A stretch of DNA of 10,170 bases, taken from Bacilli bacterium. Lineage in GTDB: Bacteria; Bacillota_I; Bacilli_A; RF39; UBA660. The position numbers and the translations under genes were made by a program. Under the pieces are notes generated by a model. The model was given only the letters and a program-made list of their open reading frames with translations, was not told the origin of the DNA and did no database searches. This document shows positions 6,873-10,170 of the stretch, in pieces. The stretch is taken from contig CAAHEL010000066.1 in NCBI GenBank assembly GCA_900772445.1, positions 1 to 10,170 on the forward strand. Reading direction: 5' to 3'. How positions within the stretch are numbered: position 1 is the stretch's first letter; each line of letters starts with the position of its first letter.

Positions 6873-6917
6873 TGTACTTTTATTCGGCAAAATGTTATAA
6901 TGTTGAATGAAAGTACA
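6873..6917 (+). promoter_or_regulatory. abiE promoter between arms of a 13-bp inverted repeat (probable AbiEi operator)
   Basis: TGTACTTTTATTC (6873-6885) and GAATGAAAGTACA (6905-6917) form a 13-bp inverted repeat with a single mismatch. The 19-base spacer holds an extended -10: TG at 6893-6894 and TATAAT at 6896-6901. A weak -35 (TGTACT) would lie within the left arm at 17-base spacing. Transcription would start inside the right arm. In characterised AbiE systems AbiEi binds inverted repeats in its own promoter and represses it, so this layout fits autorepression. A second TATAAT at 6863-6868 is a possible alternative promoter. Confidence 0.7.
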
Positions 6918-6926
6918 GGTGATATT

Positions 6927-7514
6927 ATGTCTGAAAAAGAAAAAATTAAAAAATTTTTAAAAGAAAATCATAATTATATTATGACAAAAGATATTATTAA
7001 TTTAGGAATAGATAAAAAAAGTATTCCTAAAATGCTTGAAAATGGTGAAATTAAAAAGATTAATCACGGAATATATATGAGTCCTGATGTTATGGAAGAT
7101 GAGTATTATATTATTCAACTTAGATATCCTAATGCAATATTTTCATATAATACGGCTTTTCATATTATGAATATGACTAATTTAACTCCCTCAACAATAG
7201 ATGTTACTACATTAAGAAAAAAACAAATAATAGGTAATTATAATATTCACTATGTTTCAAAGAAAAAATATAGTATTGGAATAATAACTGTAGAAAGTCC
7301 ATTTGGAAATCCAATAAAGATATATAATGCTGAAAGATGTATTTGTGATATGTTAAAAAGTAATGATGAGTTTGATTTAGAATTACAAAATAGAATTTTA
7401 AATAATTATTTTAATAGTAAGGAAAAAAATATTAAATTATTAGAAGAATATGCCAAGAATTTAAATGTTTATGATAAGGTTAATACTATAATTGAGGTAA
7501 TGATGAAATGGTAG
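6927..7514 (+). CDS. abiEi: AbiEi-family antitoxin / transcriptional autorepressor
   Basis: AbiEi is the antitoxin of the AbiE abortive-infection, type IV toxin-antitoxin system. It has an N-terminal winged-helix domain that binds the operon's own promoter and a C-terminal domain needed for neutralising the toxin. The 195-aa length is typical. Residues 1-52 fit the winged helix: a first helix, KDIINLGIDKKSIPKMLENGEI as the HTH, and the wing IKKINHGIYM. FSYNTAFHIMNMTNLTP (72-88) and NAERCICDMLK (134-144) match conserved stretches of the family. ATG 6927 is chosen because AGGTGA lies four bases upstream and because the predicted transcript starts just before it; frames opening at 6870 cross the promoter. 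It overlaps abiEii by seven bases. Lysine codons are 18 AAA to 6 AAG, unlike ftsY (20:20). Confidence 0.88.
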   Translation: MSEKEKIKKFLKENHNYIMTKDIINLGIDKKSIPKMLENGEIKKINHGIYMSPDVMEDEYYIIQLRYPNAIFSYNTAFHIMNMTNLTPSTIDVTTLRKKQIIGNYNIHYVSKKKYSIGIITVESPFGNPIKIYNAERCICDMLKSNDEFDLELQNRILNNYFNSKEKNIKLLEEYAKNLNVYDKVNTIIEVMMKW

Positions 7515-8359
7515 ACTATAGGGATATTGAAATAAAAGCAAAAGCATTATCTCGTGAAAGAAATGTTGAATATTATGAACTATTACAAAGATTTATGTTT
7601 GAAAGAATTTTAGAAAGAATATCTGTTTCTAAATATAATGATAATTTTATATTAAAGGGCGGATTACTTCTTTCAGCAATGTTTGGTATCGATAATAGAA
7701 CTACAAAAGATATGGATACAACTATTAAAGGTATGGATATTTCAAAGGTAAATATGGTTAATGTATTAAATGAAATATTAAGTATTAATTTAAATGATAG
7801 TGTTAAATTTGACTTAATTAGTGTTACTGATATAAGAGAAGATGATGAATATGGTGGAAATAAATATCATATTGTCGGTAGATTTCAAAATATGAAAGTA
7901 AATTTAGAAATGGATATATCTACAGGAGATAAAATTATACCAAGAGAATTAAAATATAAGTATCCTTTGATATTTAGTGACAAAGAAATAGTTATTAATA
8001 GTTACAATATTGAAACAATTTTATCTGAAAAAATAGAAACTGTTTTAAAACGAGGTATATATAATAGTAGAATGAAGGATTTTTATGATATCTATGTTTT
8101 TATTAATAATTTTAGTAAAGATATAAATTATGATAATTTTTTATCTGCTATGAAGAATACTTTTGAAAAAAGGAATTCGTTGAGTGTTTTAGAAGATTAT
8201 AAAATAATTTTAAATGAAGTTAAAGAAAGTGAAAGGTTAAATAATTTATGGAATAAGTATACTATTAAAAGAAATTATGCAAAAGATGTAGAATTTTCTG
8301 TAATAATTGAATTATTAGATGAATTTTTGGATAAGCATTCTATTTCTATTTATAATTAG
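7508..8359 (+). CDS. abiEii: AbiEii-family toxin, nucleotidyltransferase
   Basis: AbiEii is a DNA polymerase beta-type nucleotidyltransferase; relatives stop growth and block phage multiplication, and some transfer nucleotides to tRNA ends. The 283-aa protein shows the active-site strand KGGLLLSAMFG (50-60), followed by TKDMD (66-70), whose D68 and D70 are the predicted metal ligands. A third acidic strand LEMD has D136. ILSEKIETVLKRG (171-183) and RMKDFYDIY (188-196) are the later family motifs, with K190, D191 and D194. All motifs are intact, so it should be active. Its ATG lies within the last codons of abiEi (ATGGTAG overlap), which couples toxin to antitoxin translation. Lysine codons are 19 AAA to 7 AAG. 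No terminator is obvious after it. Confidence 0.9.
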   Translation: MVDYRDIEIKAKALSRERNVEYYELLQRFMFERILERISVSKYNDNFILKGGLLLSAMFGIDNRTTKDMDTTIKGMDISKVNMVNVLNEILSINLNDSVKFDLISVTDIREDDEYGGNKYHIVGRFQNMKVNLEMDISTGDKIIPRELKYKYPLIFSDKEIVINSYNIETILSEKIETVLKRGIYNSRMKDFYDIYVFINNFSKDINYDNFLSAMKNTFEKRNSLSVLEDYKIILNEVKESERLNNLWNKYTIKRNYAKDVEFSVIIELLDEFLDKHSISIYN

Positions 8360-8617
8360 AATATTGTAGTATGGAAAGTCAAGATTTTTATAATAATATA
8401 AAGGTTTGGATTTTAAAGAGTAAAAGATATATATAAATAATGTAATAAGAAAGATTTATTAAAGAAATAATATAATTTTGATAAGTATATTAAATGTCTT
8501 AAAATATAGTTGTTGAGATATTTAGTATATTTTTTGTTATAAATTGAATAAGCAATAACTACTTGTTCTTATACTGTATTTAAATGACAAAGTATATATT
8601 AATATTAATTTTTATAG

Positions 8618-8623
8618 TATAAT
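8618..8623 (+). promoter_or_regulatory. Candidate -10 box of the XRE membrane regulator gene
   Basis: A perfect TATAAT lies 94 bases before the start codon. No clear -35 is found at 16-18 bases upstream and there is no TG extension, so this is only the best candidate in the gap. Confidence 0.4.
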
Positions 8624-8650
8624 AGGTGAATGCAACTGATATTTTACAAA

Positions 8651-8673
8651 AAACAACCTAAAAGTGGTGGTTT
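8651..8673 (+). repeat. Imperfect hairpin or operator in the XRE gene leader
   Basis: AAACAACC (8651-8658) pairs with GGTGGTTT (8666-8673) around a 7-base loop, with one A-G mismatch. It is the most GC-rich stretch of the gap and lies between the predicted transcription start and the ribosome site. It may be an autoregulatory site of the encoded DNA-binding protein, or an RNA hairpin. Confidence 0.3.
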
Positions 8674-8717
8674 GCTACTGGTAGAATATTATAAAATGTT
8701 TATGAAGGGAGGAAGTT

Positions 8718-10076
8718 ATGAATAATAATTTTTCAGAGAATTTAAAAAAGATAAGAAAGGAATATAAACTTTCACAGGAACAACTTGCTGATGAACTTGG
8801 GGTATCTAGACAAGCAATATCTAAATGGGAATCTTCATCTGCATATCCGGAAATGGATAAGATTATTGCTTTATGTGATAAATTTAATTTAAATATTGAT
8901 GATTTGTTACATAAAGATATAAAAGAAGTTAAGGGTGAAGAGGAAACTAGGAATTGGTTAAATAAGTTAATTGATGGTTTTTTGAATTATGTTACTGATT
9001 CGGTTAGTTTATTTAGTAATATGAGTTTTAAGAGTAAGATTAAATGTTTTTTTGAGGAAACAGTTATTATTTTAATCTTAGTTATTATTTCTTTAATTAT
9101 TGTTAATTTTGGTAGTTCTTTTTTCTCTCATTTATTGAGTATATTACCTTATGGAGTTAATAATTTTATAAGTGATATTTTGCAATTTATTCTTATAATA
9201 TTTTGTGTTATATTTTCTATTATTATTTTATCTCATATTTTTAAAACTAGATATTTAGATTATTATGATAAGGTTAAGAGTAATAATAATGATATAGTGG
9301 ATAGTGAATTAAAGTCTAATAAGATATTATTTAAAATGAATGAGGATAAGATTATTATAAGGGACCCTAAACATAGTGAATATGGTTTTATAAAAGGATT
9401 ATTTAATTTTATAATTGGTATTATTAAATTTTTTGCTTTGTCTTTTTCTATATTTTTATGTGCGATATTAATTTGTTTGGCTGTTTGTTTGGTTATTACT
9501 TTTTTAATCTATAAGACTGGTTTTGTTTTTGTGGGATTAATTAGTATGGTGTTATCTTCTTGTGTTATTGATGTTATATTATTGTTAATGATATTTAATT
9601 TTGTATTTAATAGAAAAAATGATAAGAAGAAGATGATATGGGGATTTATAATTTCTTTGATAGTATTTGGTATTGGTTGTGGAATGGTATTTATTGGTAG
9701 TCTTGATTTTAAGTTTTCAGATAATGATAATTTGTTTAGGACTGAGGTTAGGGAATATGAATTTAGTGATGATTTGATATTTAGTATTTATTCTGATGTT
9801 AGATATGTTTCTTCAGATATTGATAATATTAAATTAGAATATAAGATAAATAAGTATTGTTCTATTTCTGAAGAGAGATATAATGATGGTAATAATATTC
9901 ATATTTTTGTTTATTGTTCTGATCCGATGAAGATTATAAGGGAAGTTATTAGGAATTTGAATGATAAGAAGGTTATTTCTATTAATAATGAAATTAGAGA
10001 TGTTGTTATATATGCTAATGATGAAAATATTAATAAATTAAAGGATAATTGGAATAATTATATTAGTAATTATTAA
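8718..10076 (+). CDS. XRE-family HTH regulator fused to a polytopic membrane domain
   Basis: Residues 8-62 are a clear Cro/C1-type DNA-binding domain (LSQEQLADELGVSRQAISKWE at 18-38), of the class found in many Firmicutes membrane regulators. After a linker come about six hydrophobic segments (roughly 114-132, 154-174, 224-240, 243-264, 268-296 and 306-328). A soluble C-terminal domain of about 120 residues (333-452) follows, which I do not recognise. If the HTH is cytoplasmic and the helices number six, the C-terminus is also cytoplasmic; with an odd number it would be outside and could act as a sensor. A GGGAGG site lies six bases before ATG. Lysine codons are 15 AAA to 23 AAG, unlike the AbiE genes, so it looks resident rather than part of that cassette. 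It may control its own gene and neighbours beyond the window; targets are unknown. Confidence 0.82.
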   Translation: MNNNFSENLKKIRKEYKLSQEQLADELGVSRQAISKWESSSAYPEMDKIIALCDKFNLNIDDLLHKDIKEVKGEEETRNWLNKLIDGFLNYVTDSVSLFSNMSFKSKIKCFFEETVIILILVIISLIIVNFGSSFFSHLLSILPYGVNNFISDILQFILIIFCVIFSIIILSHIFKTRYLDYYDKVKSNNNDIVDSELKSNKILFKMNEDKIIIRDPKHSEYGFIKGLFNFIIGIIKFFALSFSIFLCAILICLAVCLVITFLIYKTGFVFVGLISMVLSSCVIDVILLLMIFNFVFNRKNDKKKMIWGFIISLIVFGIGCGMVFIGSLDFKFSDNDNLFRTEVREYEFSDDLIFSIYSDVRYVSSDIDNIKLEYKINKYCSISEERYNDGNNIHIFVYCSDPMKIIREVIRNLNDKKVISINNEIRDVVIYANDENINKLKDNWNNYISNY

Positions 10077-10093
10077 AAAGGCTTAAATAGTTT

Positions 10094-10170
10094 TGTAAAA
10101 TGAACCCTTTGTCAAGGACTAAATAAAAAAAGTCTAATTAAGTAATGGATTCTAAAAGATGATTTCTGTA
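10094..10170. mobile_element. Possible left end of an insertion sequence (IS3-like), cut by the window edge
   Basis: From TG at 10094 the sequence changes character: a GAACCCTTTGTCAAGGACT block is markedly richer in C and G than the surroundings and encodes nothing. The GACCC/AAGGAC-type pattern at a TG terminus recalls ends of IS3-family elements in Firmicutes. No transposase or second terminus is within the window, so this rests on resemblance alone. Confidence 0.3.

Larger units (their letters stand above)
8360..8717. other. AT-rich 358-base gap between abiEii and the XRE gene
   Basis: No convincing gene is seen on either strand. A 21-codon frame at 8371-8436 (starting MESQDFYNN) lacks a ribosome site. 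No remnant of the missing ABC ATPase half was recognised on the minus strand. The right third holds a candidate promoter (8618-8623) and a small imperfect hairpin (8651-8673). The right boundary of the AbiE cassette should lie in this gap. Confidence 0.6.

Noticed and set aside
8371..8436. 21-codon frame after abiEii (MESQDFYNN start)
   Set aside because: It is very short, has no ribosome site, and such frames are expected by chance in this gap.
6927..10076. A larger defence island made of AbiE plus the XRE gene
   Set aside because: The XRE gene is separated by 358 bases, has its own ribosome site and candidate promoter, differs in codon use, and no other defence, phage or integrase gene is present.
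10077..10093. Terminator right after the XRE gene
   Set aside because: The AAAA/TTTT symmetry around 10076-10094 gives no stable stem and no proper T-run.
1..10170. CRISPR arrays, tRNA or rRNA genes, known riboswitches
   Set aside because: No regularly spaced repeats, cloverleaf-like segments or conserved RNA cores were seen on either strand; the gaps are too short or too AT-rich.

Overview
The window comes from a very AT-rich, low-GC Gram-positive lineage, most likely a gut-type Bacilli/Mycoplasmatota relative (Erysipelotrichales or RF39-like). Gene content supports this: RNase Y, FtsY with YlxM, strong AGGAGG-type ribosome binding sites and textbook sigma-A promoters. Tryptophan is read from TGG and TGA acts as a stop, so nothing suggests the mycoplasma code. 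The lineage is an inference from gene style, not from a marker gene.

Left part (1-5680, all + strand) is housekeeping. After a probable gene tail and a terminator comes rny (RNase Y) with a near-consensus promoter, followed by a cytoplasmic NagZ-like glycoside hydrolase. A second promoter, with an extended -10 at 2866-2874, starts a compact cluster: ftsY, a 104-aa three-helix membrane protein, ylxM, a 58-aa C-terminally anchored peptide, and a stand-alone ClpB/ClpA-D1-like AAA+ ATPase. ffh, the usual partner after ylxM, is absent here. The cluster ends in a hairpin that can terminate transcription from both sides.

Middle part (5653-8359) contains a genomic scar. On the - strand a NitT/TauT-type ABC permease follows an ABC ATPase gene that keeps only its C-terminal half. 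The reading frame is cut inside the ABC signature motif at about 6776-6782, so Walker A and the Q-loop are lost. Just beyond the cut, on the + strand, is a complete AbiEi/AbiEii (type IV toxin-antitoxin, phage-defence type) module. Its promoter lies between the arms of a 13-bp inverted repeat, as expected for AbiEi autorepression. Its lysine codon preference differs from ftsY and from the gene to its right, which fits recent arrival.

Right part (8360-10170) holds a 358-base AT-rich gap without a convincing gene. It is followed by a gene for an XRE-type DNA-binding domain fused to about six membrane helices and a C-terminal soluble domain. The last ~77 bases look unlike the rest and may be the edge of an insertion sequence.

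The best candidates for something undescribed are the AAA+ protein with an altered pore loop inside an SRP-receptor gene cluster, together with its two small membrane-protein neighbours, and the membrane-anchored XRE regulator. The AbiE system itself is known, but its operator and insertion point are unusually readable here.
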